Counted from the stretch's first letter, positions 9,501 to 21,190 are shown. The stretch is DNA of 64,000 nucleotides from Prorocentrum cordatum (GCA_963575745.1 CAUYUJ010015749.1:942154-1006153); one strand, 5' to 3'. The notes: generated by a model not told the origin, from the letters alone. A program made the numbers and translations.

Positions 9501-9525
9501 TCTGCAAGGGTGGCGCGGCGAGGTT

Positions 9526-9706
9526 TACAGTGGGAGCCCATGCCAAGAAACATCCTGCTTACCTCCTGGGTGCCCTGGATTGCTTGGGTTTCGATGGTTT
9601 TGCAATGGAAGCCGTGACGTTCCCACACCAAAAATCCATGGACGGCCTGGGGTCCCGGGGTTGGGTTTCTTGTGGAAGGTTTCTTGCGGTCGAGCTTCCA
9701 ATGTAA
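9526..9706 (+). mobile_element. P6 element, copy a
   Basis: Starts TTACAGTGGGAGCCCATGCC and ends GAGCTTCCAATGTAA, which is a rough inverted repeat of the start. The interior has AAGAAACATCCTGCTTACC, TGACGTTCCCACACCAAAAA and GGTTGGGTTTCTTGTGGAAG. Related copies are at 56534 (fragment), 56972 and 62221 (inverted). Confidence 0.8.
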
Positions 9707-9709
9707 GAT

Positions 9710-11235
9710 GGCCCTCCCCCTGAGGGTCCGCCGACTACCATTGGCGCCAGCCACGGGAGCCACCAGGCCCACGCTGCAGCAAGTCCATCCGCCGCGGTTC
9801 ACGACGGCCCCCCAGCCGAGTGTCTGACAACCCCCACCAGAGCCGCTCAGCGTTGCCAGCAGGCCAACATCCCAGCCAGTCTCCGTGGAATCGCCCACGA
9901 CGCAGTTCGTAGTGGCCCTCATCCTGAGTGTTCATGGCTTCTCAGGAGCACCAGCCACGGGGGCCAGCAGGCACACGCTGCAGCCAGTCTATCCGCCGCG
10001 GTTCATTGCGACACTCATGCCGAGTGTCCGACGACCACCAGAGCCGCTCAGTGTTATCACCAAGCCGACACTCCAGCCAGCCTCCGTGAGGCCGACCCTG
10101 ATCTAGGCCACTGTGGCCCCCCTTTCCGAGCGTCCGCGGACTCTCAGGAGCACCAACCACGTGGGCCACCCGGCCCACGCTGCATCCATGGCCCATCCGC
10201 CGTGGTCCATTGCGACCCTCCCGCCGAGTGTCCGACGACCGCCGCTGGAGCCGCTCAGTGCGGCCACCGGGCCAACACTCCAGCCAGCTTCAGGCGAGGC
10301 CGACCGTGACGAGGGCCGTTCCTTCTGAGCGCCCGCGGGCGCGGAGGAGCACCGGCCACGGGGGGGGGGGCACCAGGCCCGCGCTGCAACCAGTCCACCC
10401 GCCGTGGCCCACCGTGGCCCTCAGACGAGTGTCCGACGACGCCCGTTGGAGCCGTTCGCCGTGGCCACCAGGCCGACGCTCTCTGGCCAGGCTCTGCGAT
10501 GTGCCCATGGCGCAGCCCGCAGCGACCCCCCCCTCCTCCAGCGACCGCCAACTCGGGAGCACCGGCCACGGGGGCGGCCAGGCCCGCGCTGCAGCACCAG
10601 CCGCGGGGACCACCAGGCCCACGGCTGCTCTTTCCAATCGCTTGATCGAAGGCCCGCCAATTACCAGCGGACCCCACGACGTTTGACGACCGTCCGCCGA
10701 CCGGCGGGCGATAAACCAGACGACGCTGACCCGACTGACGGCCACTCGCCGGCAGCCCGCCGACTGGCCGCTTCCCAGCGATGACCGTCCAACGACCGCC
10801 GACGACCGACTGCCGACTGGCCGACCTCTGACGGCAACGATCGACGACTGCCACCCCAACCGTCCGCGGACTCTCAAGGGTATCAGCCACGGGGGCCACC
10901 AGGCCCGCGCTGCAGACAGTCCATCCGGTGGGGTCCATGGCGACCCTCCCGCCGAGTGTCCGACGACCCCCACCGGGGCCGCTCAGGCCAACATCCCAGC
11001 CAGTCTCCGTGATGTCGCCCACGACGCAGTCCGTAGTGGCCTTCATTCTGAGCGTTCGTGGGTTCTCAGAAGCACCTGGCCACGGGGGCCACCACGCGTT
11101 GCAGCACCAGCCACGGGGGCCACCAGGCCCACGCCTGTCCCTTCCAATCACTGCGTCGAAGATCCGCTGAATACCAGCGGACCCCGCGGTGTCCGACGAC
11201 CGTCCGCCGACCCTCAGACGACAAACCAGACGCCG
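9710..11235 (+). repeat. ~200-bp degenerate satellite with a 510-bp duplication
   Basis: The anchor CCACGGGGGCCACCAGGCC (with variants) occurs near 9752, 9954, 10154 and 10352, about 200 bp apart, followed each time by a CCATCCGCCGYGGTCCA-like block and GAGTGTCCGACGACC. The block at about 10593-10720 recurs at about 11103-11235 (offset about 510 bp), including CGTCCGCCGACC and GACAAACCAGACG. Open frames are repeat artefacts. Confidence 0.85.
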
Positions 11236-12954
11236 TTGCGTTGATCTGACGACGACGACGATACACGACCGTCCGCCACCCGCCAGCGCTCGCCCCCACG
11301 CGGCGACAGCCGCCATGACCCTCCCCGACTGGACCAGTCCAGCAGGAAAGTCACAGCCACCACGGGCCGCCCCCGCCTTCCCGGTCACACGTTGCAACTG
11401 CCGCGCAGCCTCCATATCCCCGCCATGCGAGCACGCAAGCTGACCGATAGCTTACCCGCCGACTCTTCGAGCACCACCTCGGAGCCGTTGCCGAGCATCC
11501 CTGAGAGGACCTCCGACGAGCGGCATCACCACGGCCCCCCAGAAGGGCCACGTCCACATTCCGCGCGGTGATCCATCCAGGGCCGCCCGGGCGCCGCCGC
11601 GAGCGTCGCCCCCGCGGTTCGCGCCGCGCTGCGCTGAGAGTCGCGCAGAGGCGCCCGCGGCAGCCACCAGGCCCGCTGCTCATGCGCACCGAGCGCCGCG
11701 CGCAGAGGAGGGCGCCAACGCCCCTCCATGCCACGGCACACCTCTGCACACCACCGCTCGGCCGTCAGCGGTAAAGCCAGCGCCATCACCCACTGCGCCC
11801 GGGCCGCCACGGCCCACCAGGGCCACTGCATCGCCTGAGGGGGCCAACGCACTGGCCGCAGACGGCCTCGGTCCCCCCGCCCGCGCCTCTGCCTATCCGC
11901 GGAAGACTTTGGACAACGGCGAAGGACCAGGAGCGCAACCCGGGCAGCGGCCAGCACGGCACCGTCGTCGGTCGAGCGGGGAACGCAACCAGCATTGGGT
12001 GGCCACCGGCAACATTGCCCACCTGCGCACGTCCAGACTGACAGCTGCCCCCCTAGCGGGGAGGAGCCATTCGACGTCCCGCCTCCGACCGGCAGACTGG
12101 CGCCCGGCGACCGACCGCGCCCGACCGTCGCCCGCCCGCTGCCCGACGACTGCCCGAAGACCGCGCGCCGACGCCCCCGGCCGACGGCCGTTGAGGCCGT
12201 TGGGCGAACGTCGCCGAACGACGCACGAGCCCGATGACCAGGCAGCCACGCGCCGACGCCACCCCACCACGGTTTCTGGCGACCCGCCCGCCGAGCGGTC
12301 GACGAGCACCGTTGGCACCTCCCGGCAGGGCCGCCAGGCCCGCGCCACGCGCTGTCACGCACGCCATCCCCGCGCCTCGTCCCACGCAGGCGTCGGCGTG
12401 CTCGTCCTCCTCCTCCTGGGCGCGCCACGTGGGCCCTTCCTGCGTAGGCTCGCCTGGCTTGCCACCGCTGCCCGAGAGCTGTGGCCGCCGTCCTCCTCGC
12501 GCGCCGTCCCCCCCCCCCCGCGCAGCGCGCGGCCACGCTGGCGGCGGCGAGGCCCGCGGCCCGCCGCGGGCCACGCCCCTCTGAGTGGACGCAGCCGCCA
12601 GGCGCAGCCGCGCGGCGCAGGCTGGACCCTTGGCTTCCCTCTGGAACGCTCGGGCGGGCAGCAAGGAGGGGGCGACCCGCATGCGGGACGAAGGAAAGGG
12701 CCCTCAGGGGGCACCTTGGGGCCCCGTCTGGGGCCGGCAGGGGCCCAAAAACTGGCGCGCTCTTCTTCTCCCTGTCCCATCTCCTCGCCTCCCCCTCCGC
12801 CCCTCCCCTTTTTGTCTGTCTCGTTCTTCCTTTATTGTGAAGGCCTTACGGCCGGTGCCGCCGACCCTGAAGGTTTTGGCCGTCGATGGCGACGGGATGT
12901 GTGATCACAGGAAGGAGCTAAAAAACAACGTGACAGGGTAGGCAGAGGAAGTGT
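11236..12954. other. GC-rich region, decayed satellite-like, no gene
   Basis: Fragments such as CCACCAGGCCCGC (about 11660) and GCCGCCAGGCCCGCGCC (about 12328) suggest very old units of the preceding satellite. No domain, exon or RNA gene recognised. Confidence 0.45.
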
Positions 12955-13046
12955 GTGAGGAGGAGGAGGAGGAGGAGGAAGAGGAGGAGGAGGAGGAGGA
13001 GGAGGAGGAGGAGGAGGAGGATGAAGAGGAGGAGGAGGAGGACGAG
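12955..13046. repeat. (GGA)n tract
   Basis: GAGGAGGAGG repeat with GAAGAGG and GATGAAGAGG interruptions. Confidence 0.95.
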
Positions 13047-13121
13047 GGGAGACAAACGAAAAAGAAATGGACAAGGTGGCAGAAGACGCTCAGGAGGAGG
13101 AAGGAGGTGGTATTCTGACTC

Positions 13122-13228
13122 GGGACCCCCCCCCAGGACTCCCCCATGGACGCCCCCCAGGAACCCCCCCAGGACCCCCCCAGGGGACCCCCCCCCGGGC
13201 TTCCCCTAGGACCCCCCCCCGGCTGGGG
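13122..13228 (+). repeat. ACCCCCCC-rich minisatellite
   Basis: Units of about 12-15 bp of the form CCCCCAGGAACC repeated about seven times. Confidence 0.85.
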
Positions 13229-13278
13229 AAGGGAACAAAGGGAAGGGGAAGCCCTTCGAGTCAGTTTACTTTACGCAG

Positions 13279-13346
13279 GAGGAAGAGATGAAGGAGGAGG
13301 AGGAGGAGAAGGAGGAGGCGGAGGAGGAGGGGGAGACGAACGAGAA
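13279..13346. repeat. (GGA)n tract
   Basis: Short GGA/GGAGAA repeat. Confidence 0.85.
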
Positions 13347-13433
13347 GTAGACGGAGAAGATGGGAAAGGGAAGGAGGCACGCACAAGAAGAACAACCCAT
13401 TCCACACGCCGACGGTCGGCGGAATAATTGTGT

Positions 13434-13574
13434 TTTCTCTCTCTCTCTCTCTCTCTCTATTTGTCTCTCTTTGTTTATTTCGGTATGTTTCTCTCTCATA
13501 TATATATAATATAAGATTGTGTATGTACCTCCATATCATTCTCTCTCTCTCTCTCTCGCTCTCTGTCTATTTCC

Positions 13575-13630
<56 letters not shown>

Positions 13631-13735
13631 TCATATATGGATTGCGCTCTCTCTCTCTCTCTCATCCTCCCTCTCTCTCCCTCTCTGTCTCTCTCTCTCT
13701 CGTTCTCTCGTTCTCTCTCTCTATCTCTTTCTCTA

Positions 13736-13805
<70 letters not shown>

Positions 13806-13857
13806 AATATGTATGTGCAAATGTCTTTCTGTATGTCTCTCTCTCTCTCTGGTGTTT
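13434..13857. repeat. (CT)n microsatellite complex
   Basis: Long CT runs broken by TA-rich pieces (for example near 13500 and 13800) and single-base changes. Confidence 0.95.
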
Positions 13858-13918
13858 CCTCTCTCTCGCTCCGTTATTTCCACGTGCCTCTCTCTCGCTC
13901 CGTTATTTCCACGTGCCG
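13858..13918 (+). repeat. Tandem 30-bp duplication
   Basis: CTCTCTCGCTCCGTTATTTC plus CACGTGCC is present twice, head to tail, just after the CT tract. Confidence 0.85.
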
Positions 13919-14460
13919 TCGTCCTTCCACCGTCCCTCCTGGCGATCAGTCTTCTCACGTCTCTGCATGTTCCCTCCTTCCGTCTTTCCTCCGACACCGT
14001 TTCCCAGCCGCACGCTGATATGTCAGATAGGCTCACGCAATATCTCGCGGTTCTCGTCCCTCGTCCTTGCCCCCTCCCCCCGGATCCGTCAGTCCGATGT
14101 CCCCTAAGATTGCAGGTTTGGTCGCCTTGGCTCGTCCCCTTCATCGCCCTAGCTCTCTCGCCCTCCACTGCCCGCCTTCCCTCGTCTGGCCAAACCAGAA
14201 TCATATTAGATTGGCCGCGCCCACATCCTCCTCTTCTTTTGTTCGTTCGCCCTCTTCCCGTTCCCCTGCCAAGAAAGGCTGTTCGAACTTCAGCAGATTA
14301 GGACAGGCCTCTTCTTTGGCAGCAAGGGCCCCTCGAGTGCCACGGTTGCCCGTGAGAGGGGCACCATCAGGTGGGAAGCCAGCTTCTGTGGTTGCCCGCT
14401 TGGTTGTTTGAGCAGTTATTATCAATCGTTATATGTTTGGTTTATATCGTTATGTTGTTT
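13919..14460. other. Unique spacer without gene
   Basis: Ordinary-looking mixed sequence with TCC-rich patches. No motif or gene supported. Confidence 0.4.
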
Positions 14461-14700
14461 ATCTCTCTCTCTCGTATATATATGTATATATATATATGAA
14501 TAAACTGTTTATACGCATGTTTCTTGTTCATCTGTATATGTATATATATATATATATAAACATATATGTACATGTATAAACACACATACATATACATACA
14601 TGCACACATACCCCTGTATAATATATAAATAAATTCATAAATACATAAATACACAAATAAATAAATACATAAATATGTGTATATACATATACACACGAAG
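14461..14700. repeat. AT-rich microsatellites (TATA, AAATACAT)
   Basis: TATATG, ACATAC and AATAAATACATA repeats. This is the most AT-rich stretch of the window. Confidence 0.9.
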
Positions 14701-15880
14701 ATCCCTCTCCCTTTCTCTGTCCTTTTCTCTCTCTCTTTTTCTCTCTCCCTCTGTTTGTGGTTATTTAATCGCTTCGCTCATTCCGCCAGCCCATAATGCG
14801 TAATCGTTGGGGTTTGGCTGCGCGTCCGTGGGCCATGCTGCGCTGATGGGGGGGGACGTTGTCTTCGGTGGTGGGTGCACCAGTCCGGTGTAGTTGGTTC
14901 GACGCTTGCGGCTGTCAGTGGTTTGTGGCGCCACCGTCTGCTCTCATGGGGCTCGCGGATGGTGGTTTGGCGCGGTCCGCCAATGGAGCCCCGCTTCCTG
15001 GAGGTTCCAGGGTTCGGTCGGGCTTTGCCTGCGGTTGCCTCGGCGTGTGTAGGGGTGCTCTGTTTGTGGCGCGAGGGTGTTGGAGTCAGTGGTCTTCGTA
15101 CTTGGATGCATCGTTTGCAATTGTGGGTCCGTTCGCATACGGTCATGCCTATGGTCGGGGAGGGGAGCTGAGAGAGAGCTCGACAGCTATACTTATTACA
15201 TGTTGTTGTGCTTTCCTCCTGTGGAGGTCGGCGGTGTCACTTCGGCTGTGACATATTGTCGCACCGCGGTCGGCCAGCCGAGTGGTCGTTTGCATTGCGG
15301 AACTCTGGGCGCGGGCACTTTTTGTTCGGAGGCGTTGCTTTCGGCAGGATGGTGGGATTGGGGCAGGTCCCGTGGAGCAGTTTCAGGGCGATTCGCATGG
15401 AGTTCCTGCGGAGTTGTCGTGGGAAACGTTTGGTTTGCACGGGACCTCTAGGTGTTTGCCGTGTTGTGCGGCTTTTGGTGCTGTCGCGGGGGCGTTGCGT
15501 GCGAGACTGCTCCCTCTGGGGCTGACGAGGCGGGGGAGGATACATCTTATGCGATGAAGGAACCCTCGTGTCTGAGGGTGGCCGGCTTTCGAATTCGAAC
15601 AGAGGTTTTCTTTTGGCCTGATGGCCTTTGTCGTTGCGGATGCGGGTGCGAAGTAGCATATTATTGTGTTTTTTTTCTCCTTGCTACTTCGTCCCTCTCT
15701 TCGCATTGTGTTCTCGAATGTGCGTTTGCGTGTGTTGGTGGGGGTGTGTGTGTGTGTCTTTTGAGGCATTTCCCTGCTCCGGGGTCACGTCGCAATGTGA
15801 GGGAAAACTGCGTGTGCGTGCGCGTGCGCTCGCGTGTGAAAGTGCGAGGTAGGCAGAGAGGCGACAGTGCAGAGGCTGGA
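14701..15880. other. G/T-rich unique region, no firm gene
   Basis: About 1.2 kb of G+T-rich plus strand. Overlapping open frames on the plus strand are Gly/Val/Cys/Arg-rich with poor third-position bias. I see no domain. Confidence 0.35.
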
Positions 15881-16124
15881 AAAGCAGGAGGAGGGGGAGC
15901 AGGAGGAGGAGGAGGAGAAAATAGACGAGGCGAAGAAGCGAGTGCGCAGCTGCAGTGGGGGAAGGAGGACGCGGGAAAGGCGCGACGGGATGGGGCGGAG
16001 AGAGGAGCTGGAAGGGGCTACTTCGCCGAGATTTTTTGCTCGGGGAAGCGCGGCTGGCCCAGCCCTGGCGCGGCGCGGCCCGCGATGGGCGGCTGCGGCC
16101 GCGCTGCGCGGGGGGGGGGGGGGG
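15881..16124. repeat. GGA-rich stretch ending in a 15-G run
   Basis: Imperfect GGA repeats from 15881 to about 15930, GC-rich DNA, then a G homopolymer at 16110-16124. Confidence 0.75.
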
Positions 16125-16229
16125 TCTGAGCAGAGCCTTTACAAGAGCTCTCATGCATCCTTGTCTTTTGTTCGATCATTCCGGGGTCAGTGGGCGGCTT
16201 GAGACGGCCAAGTTGGATTCCCAAGGGCC

Positions 16230-16482
16230 TTGCATTTTAATTGGGTTTGCCCCGTCATCATACTTGATGCGCAGTTTCGTGCCGGACTGGGAGGGAACTG
16301 GATGGCCATAATGGTTGCTTATTTTGGTATTGACGCTGCGTTTGTGTCTGCAGCTCTTGGACGTCTGGAGGCGGAGGCGCCCGTGCCACTGGCGATCCCT
16401 AGTCGCAGAACGCTGTGGCGAGCGCTCGACGCGGCGAAGTCGGGCAAGCATGCGCTGGCGAGGGCGTTCGTGGAAGACATCA
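16230..16482 (+). CDS. Exon-like segment of unknown function
   Basis: An open plus-strand frame of about 85 codons before it runs into a GGA tract. It reads, for example, MAIMVAYFGIDAAFVSAALG and then ALDAAKSGKHALARAFVEDI, helical and protein-like. No upstream regulatory site is evident and the frame then decays into a Gly polymer. No family recognised; it could be a retroelement or gene fragment cut by the repeat. Confidence 0.25.
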
Positions 16483-16710
16483 GAAGAGGAGGATGCGGAG
16501 GGGGATGCGGAGGGGGAGGAGGACGAGGAGGGGGAGAAGGAGGAGGCGGGGGAGGAGGAGGCGGTGGAGGAGGAGGAGGTGGAGGAGGAGGAGGAAGAGC
16601 AGGAGTAGGAGGAGCTGGAGGAGGAGGAGCAAGAGGAGGAGGAGCAAGAGGAGGAGGAGGAGGAGGCGGAGGAGCGCGAAGAGGAGGAGGAAGAGCAGGA
16701 GGAAGTGAGG
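16483..16710. repeat. (GGA)n tract
   Basis: Imperfect GGA/GGAGCA repeat. Confidence 0.95.
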
Positions 16711-16752
16711 GATGAGTGCCAGGAGAGCGGGTTAGAGGAGGGGGATGCAGAA

Positions 16753-16905
16753 GGGGGGGGGGGGGGGGGGGAGTGAGCAGAGGGGCTTGGATTGGGAAGT
16801 GTCAGTTGCACGTGCCCGGCTCGTGGGCTTTCAGGGCGCGCTATGCGATCGACGGAGCTTCGACGTCATCAGCAGCTGGTGCGGAGCAGGAGGCGCACAA
16901 GCATG
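16753..16905 (+). repeat. Direct repeat, copy 1, led by a 19-G run
   Basis: G homopolymer 16753-16771, then sequence including GTGGGCTTTCAGGGCGC, GGAGCTTCGACGTCATCAGC and GGAGCAGGAGG. The same layout recurs at 17371-17500. Confidence 0.75.
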
Positions 16906-16944
16906 CGCGCGCACCTGTCGGTTCGCATTGCAAAAACAGGCAAA

Positions 16945-17145
16945 AATCAGCTGCGCTTCGTCGAGAGCGTTCTCGGGGGGCCCGGGCCCTCCGAAACGGC
17001 CGCTCGAGGCCCGAGCTGGGGCCCGAAAGCCAACCGGGTTCCACAAGCTGCGCTTCGTCGCGAGTATTCTGGTGAGATCTGGGCCGCCCCGCACAGTCGT
17101 TCGAGGCCCGAGTCGAGGGCGGGCCCCCGCGGAGAGGTCGAGAGG
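16945..17145 (+). repeat. ~97-bp imperfect direct duplication
   Basis: CTGCGCTTCGTCG, a GGGCC-rich block and CGAGGCCCGAG occur twice (about 16951 and 17048) with diverged interiors. Confidence 0.6.
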
Positions 17146-17370
17146 GCCGGCGGGGATGCATTGAGGCAAAGCACGGCATCGGAGACCTGGAGGGGAAAGC
17201 CGGACGCACGCGCGGCTCGTCCAAGAAAGAGGGCGATAGCGGCGAGGGCTCGGAGGAACAGGTAAAGGATGGCGCGGGGGAGGCGGGGGGGAAGAGTCTA
17301 AGAAGGAACGCCAATTGTAGGAGCGCGGGCGCGCGGAGGAGGACGCAGACGGGGGCGATGAGGAGGCAGC

Positions 17371-17500
17371 GGGGGGGGGGGGGGGGCTGGCGTTCGGAAG
17401 CGCCATGTGCAGGCGCCTGTTTCGCGGGCCTTCAGGGCGCCATTGCAGTCTGACAGAGTTTCGCTGTCATCAGTGGCCGGCGTGGAGCAGGAGAGCTTCT
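17371..17500 (+). repeat. Direct repeat, copy 2, led by a 16-G run
   Basis: G homopolymer 17371-17386 followed by GCGGGCCTTCAGGGCGCC, AGAGTTTCGCTGTCATCAGT and GTGGAGCAGGAG, matching the copy about 600 bp upstream. Confidence 0.75.
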
Positions 17501-17789
17501 CAGAGATGATGTCTTGCAATGCGTGACGCGGTGCGTTCTGGGAGAGAGCAGCCAGGAAACGCAGAGACCGTCGGCGCGCTGGTGCGCTCGAGCGTTCGCG
17601 CCGTGTCAGCAGACGCTGTGAGTCGAATGTGGGCATTGTGGTTCCTGGCAGTCTCGCGCATCGTTTTCTGGGTCTCGTCGTCGTCGCGACGCACAGCGCG
17701 TCTTTCAGCGGACGCGCCCCTCGAGACGGCCGTGCGAAAAGAAGCGGGCGAGAAGTGGCCGCGTTTAAAAGGTCGAGAAGTGGCCGTGG

Positions 17790-18725
17790 TCTTGTCATTT
17801 GAGTCTCTGGGTCTTCCAAGCATAGCGAGCCCGTTTGAATCTACATGAGTTTTCCATTTGAGTTTTACGAGTCTTGCGGGCACGGTGAGTCTTGATGAGT
17901 ATTCTGTGTTGTTTTGAGTCTGGAGCGCATGGCTGATTCATTTGTCTGTGTGATGGTTCTTTGATATGTTAGAGTCTTCTGTGCTGCGTTGAGTCTGCTG
18001 GCCTTCCAGCCACAGTGAAACTTGCGGGCACTGTGAGCTGAGATTTGCGAGTCCGTTGCGTTCTCCGACCCCCTGGCGCCAATGCGAGTCTGCTGAGTCT
18101 ATCGGCGCAGCGAGCCCGGTTGAGTCTTTACGAATTGGCCGTTTGAGTCCCCTGATTGATTCGGGGGCGTTTCCTGTTCAGATCCGGCGGTCTGGGCGCG
18201 CATCCGATCGCTCAGCGCTCGGTCGCGCCGCGGTCATATGTCTGCAAAGGTTGCGCGCTGTCACTTTGCAAGCGCGTTCGGCGCATGGGCGTCCACCAGC
18301 GCGCGCACTGGCGCGATGAGTCCTGTGAGTCTTTTGAGTCTGGTGAGTCTTCGGTGCCAAATTGAGTCGCGTGAGTCTTCTCGGCGCAGCGACTCTGTCT
18401 GCGTCATTCTGAGTCTTCGGCTGGAGTCCCCTGAGTCTGTCGAGCAAGTTTTCTGTTCAGCGTTGGCGGGTTTGACGCCCATCGAATCGCTCGGCGAACG
18501 GTGGTCTCGCGATGAATTGCGCGCCCATTGTGCGCACTGGCGGGGACACGCCACAGGAGCGTTCGGCGCACGGGTGCCCACCTGAATCTTCTGAGTTGTT
18601 CTGGGTCTTCTGAGCCCCCTGCGCTGCTGAGAGTCTCCTGAGTCTTTTGGGCACAGTGGGCAGTTTGAGTCTTCACGAGTGCACTGTTTGAGTCTGCGGA
18701 GTCATTTGGCCACTTTGAGTCTTGC
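17790..18725 (+). repeat. GAGTCTT-rich degenerate repeat kilobase
   Basis: GAGTC, usually as TGAGTCTT, recurs dozens of times at irregular spacing of about 12-45 bp, together with GGCACAGTG and CTTGCGGGCAC motifs. It looks like a highly decayed short tandem repeat. No gene seen. Confidence 0.75.
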
Positions 18726-18949
18726 TGCGCCGCGCGCGCTGCTGTGGGTCTTCGAACAGATCCGCGATTCGATCGGTAGTTTCGGCGCGCTCCGGGTGCG
18801 TTCGCGGCTCGGAGGTTGCGTTCACCAGGCGCCGACTGGGATACGCACTGCGAGTGTTATTTATCCTTGGGGCACGGGCTGCTCGGGCGCCCGGCACTGC
18901 GTGTCTGGGCGTGGCCCATTGTTTGCACTTGTTTCCAGGTTGCGCGGCG

Positions 18950-20035
18950 CTAGACAGGGGAGATTATCAATTTGCCGTCGGTGCATGCGCCGTGTAGATT
19001 GTTCGAATGGCGTTTCTGCGTCTGCGGCAGACGTTCGCGCATCGGTCGCACTGGATGAGATCGTGGCAGGGCAAAAGGCGCGCGCATTCTCGGAGGCTCT
19101 GTTTTGCTAGTGCCCCCCGGTCACGTTCTCTCGGTGCGCCGCGCTAGAAGGGGGAAACTGTCGCATTTGTGCGGTGGTGTTTGTAGTGCTGTTAGCGTTC
19201 GCATGGCATTTCTGCGCCTGCGCCAGAGGTCGACGCAGCGGTCGCAGTGGAGGATATTCGTCGACGGGCAAAACGCTTGCGCATTTTCGGAGGCGCTGCG
19301 TTGCCAACGGCGCCTGGCCCTTGTTCTCTGGGCGTGCGGCGCTACAAGGGAGAAGCTACCGCATGTTGCGCGATGGTGTTTGCGCCGTTGCGAGCGCTCG
19401 CATGGCTTTTTTTTTTTCTGCGGCTGCGGCAGAGGTTTGCGTTTCAGTCGCAGTGGGTGACTTCCGTGGAAGAGCAACGTTCGCGCAGTCTCGGGGATTC
19501 TGTTTTGTCAGTGCCTCCTGCAAACGTTCTGTCGGTGCGCGGTGCTAGAAGGGGGAAGCTATCGCATTTTTGCGGTGGTGCCTGTGCTGCTGATACGGTT
19601 CGCATGGCGCTTCTTCGTCTGCGCCAGAGGTTGACGCAGCGGTCGCAGTGGACGACGCCCGTCGATGGGCAAAACGCTTGCGCATTTTCGGAGGCGCTGC
19701 GTTGTCAGTGGTGGCTGGCCTTGTTCTCTGGGTGCGCGGCGCTGGAAGGGCAAAACTATCGTATTTTTGCGTTGCGATGTTGTTGGTGCCATTGAGAGCG
19801 TTCGAATGGTTTTATGCGTCTGCGGCAGAGGTTCGCGCTGCGGTCGCAGTGGATGATATCCTTGGAAGAGCAAAACGCCTGCGCATTCTCGGAGGCGTTG
19901 TTTTGTCAGCGCTGCATCGTCACGTTCTGTCGGAGCGCGGTGCTAGAAGGGGGAAGCTATCGCATTTTTGCGGTGGTACTTGTGCTGCTGATACCGTTCG
20001 CATGGCGTTTCTGCGTCTGCGCCTGAGTGGACGAA
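18950..20035 (+). repeat. ~200-bp satellite with alternating A and B monomers
   Basis: Anchors at 19021, 19217, 19423, 19618, 19819 and 20016 (spacing 195-206). Monomers 1, 3 and 5 read CTGCGGCAGA and monomers 2, 4 and 6 read CTGCGCC(A/T)GA, with linked differences elsewhere, giving a ~400-bp dimer. Shared blocks include AGGGGGAAGCTATCGCAT and AAAACGCTTGCGCATT. Monomers are roughly 75-85% alike by eye. Confidence 0.9.
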
Positions 20036-20626
20036 GTGCATGGAGGGGAGGAACGCCCGGGAATCTTCCGAGGCATTGCGTCGTCAATGTCGCCCCGCCT
20101 CCGATCCTGCGTTTTTTCGCGGGCGGGGGGGGGTGCTGCTTGGCGCAGCACCGCGACTCCTGCGGAGAATACGTTCGCGCACCATCCCCATCAGCAGCGT
20201 ATTCTTTTCACAATCGTCATCAGCATCCTGCATTTTGCGCCGTCACCCACATCTACCGCAATCGTCGGCGTCACCAGCATGGGCTTGTCTGTCATACCTC
20301 TATCATTCGTCTCCTTCCCCTCCGTTTACCTTTCTAGTCCATTGGCCGTCGTATCTATCATGCAGCTCCACCTTTCCTTGTCCTGCTCCCATATACACCT
20401 CGCGTGCTGCGCATTGCTGCCCCTCTCGATCATCCCTGCAAATGTCGTTCGTGCTGTCTTCCTTTATTTTCTACGGTGTTCTTGTCCTGTCATCCCATAT
20501 TGTGCTCTTTCAGAAGCTGGCACCATGGCAATGCAAAAGAATGGTTCCGTGCAGCGGGCATGTGGACATGCGTTTTGATTTTGTTGCGCTCGTCGGGCAC
20601 AGGCCCTTTGTTGTGGGCTCGCGGTA
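20036..20626. other. Spacer without gene
   Basis: Mixed-composition unique DNA. Overlapping open frames lack codon bias or motifs. Confidence 0.35.
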
Positions 20627-21190
20627 ATGCAGCCGCGCTGGCGGATTCCTGCGTGTTTTGCCGCTTGTACTGCCCCCGGCACGGCTGCTGCCATGTCTTT
20701 CGGCCGCGCCCTTGGGGCGGTGGCGCAGAAGTTCGCGGAAGCGGAAGACTTGCTCCTGGGCCAGGAGGCCTGCAAGGGGTATGCGAATGCTTCGTCGCGA
20801 CGTCGCGTGGCTGGGTGGTTGCGCGCGCCCTGTTTGCCACGTGGGTGGGTGAGCGGCGTCGCGTTCGCCGGGGTCCGTCTGTTTGTCCTTGCGCGCCAGG
20901 CGCACGCCATCGCAACGGATGGCCCGGCGCAGCTGGCGAAAAACGCGCTTGGCGCGCACGACCGCGACAGGGTGAAGGGGTCGCCGACAGCGCAGTGCAA
21001 GGCGGCTGTTTCGGCGGGGGCAACGGGGTTTGGACCGCGAGCGTTGAGGTTGAGGTTGCGCGTGCATTCCCAGGATGGACGGAGTGTTCTGGCATGGACT
21101 GAGCGGCGCCGTCGCGGGCCAAGGGTTTCGGGCAGGTTTTTGTTTTTTTCTCGGGGGGGGGCGTGGCCGCGCGCGAGGTCGGAGAGCTGA
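20627..21190 (+). CDS. Weak coding candidate, Ala/Arg-rich
   Basis: Open frame with an ATG at about 20694 (ATGTCTTTCGGCCGCGCCC) encoding a plausible helical start MSFGRALGAVAQKFAEAEDL. It then becomes Arg/Ala/Gly-rich with no domain. Other frames on both strands are open over the same DNA. It may be an exon; function unknown. Confidence 0.2.
   Translation: MQPRWRIPACFAACTAPGTAAAMSFGRALGAVAQKFAEAEDLLLGQEACKGYANASSRRRVAGWLRAPCLPRGWVSGVAFAGVRLFVLARQAHAIATDGPAQLAKNALGAHDRDRVKGSPTAQCKAAVSAGATGFGPRALRLRLRVHSQDGRSVLAWTERRRRGPRVSGRFLFFSRGGAWPRARSES

Noticed and set aside
13430-13860. Transmembrane-like Ser/Leu frames in the CT tract
   Set aside because: Simple translation of CTCTCT; also seen at 21407 and 31313.
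14701-15880. Several 100-225-codon plus frames as a gene
   Set aside because: Gly/Val/Cys/Arg-rich without third-position bias, motif or consistent frame.
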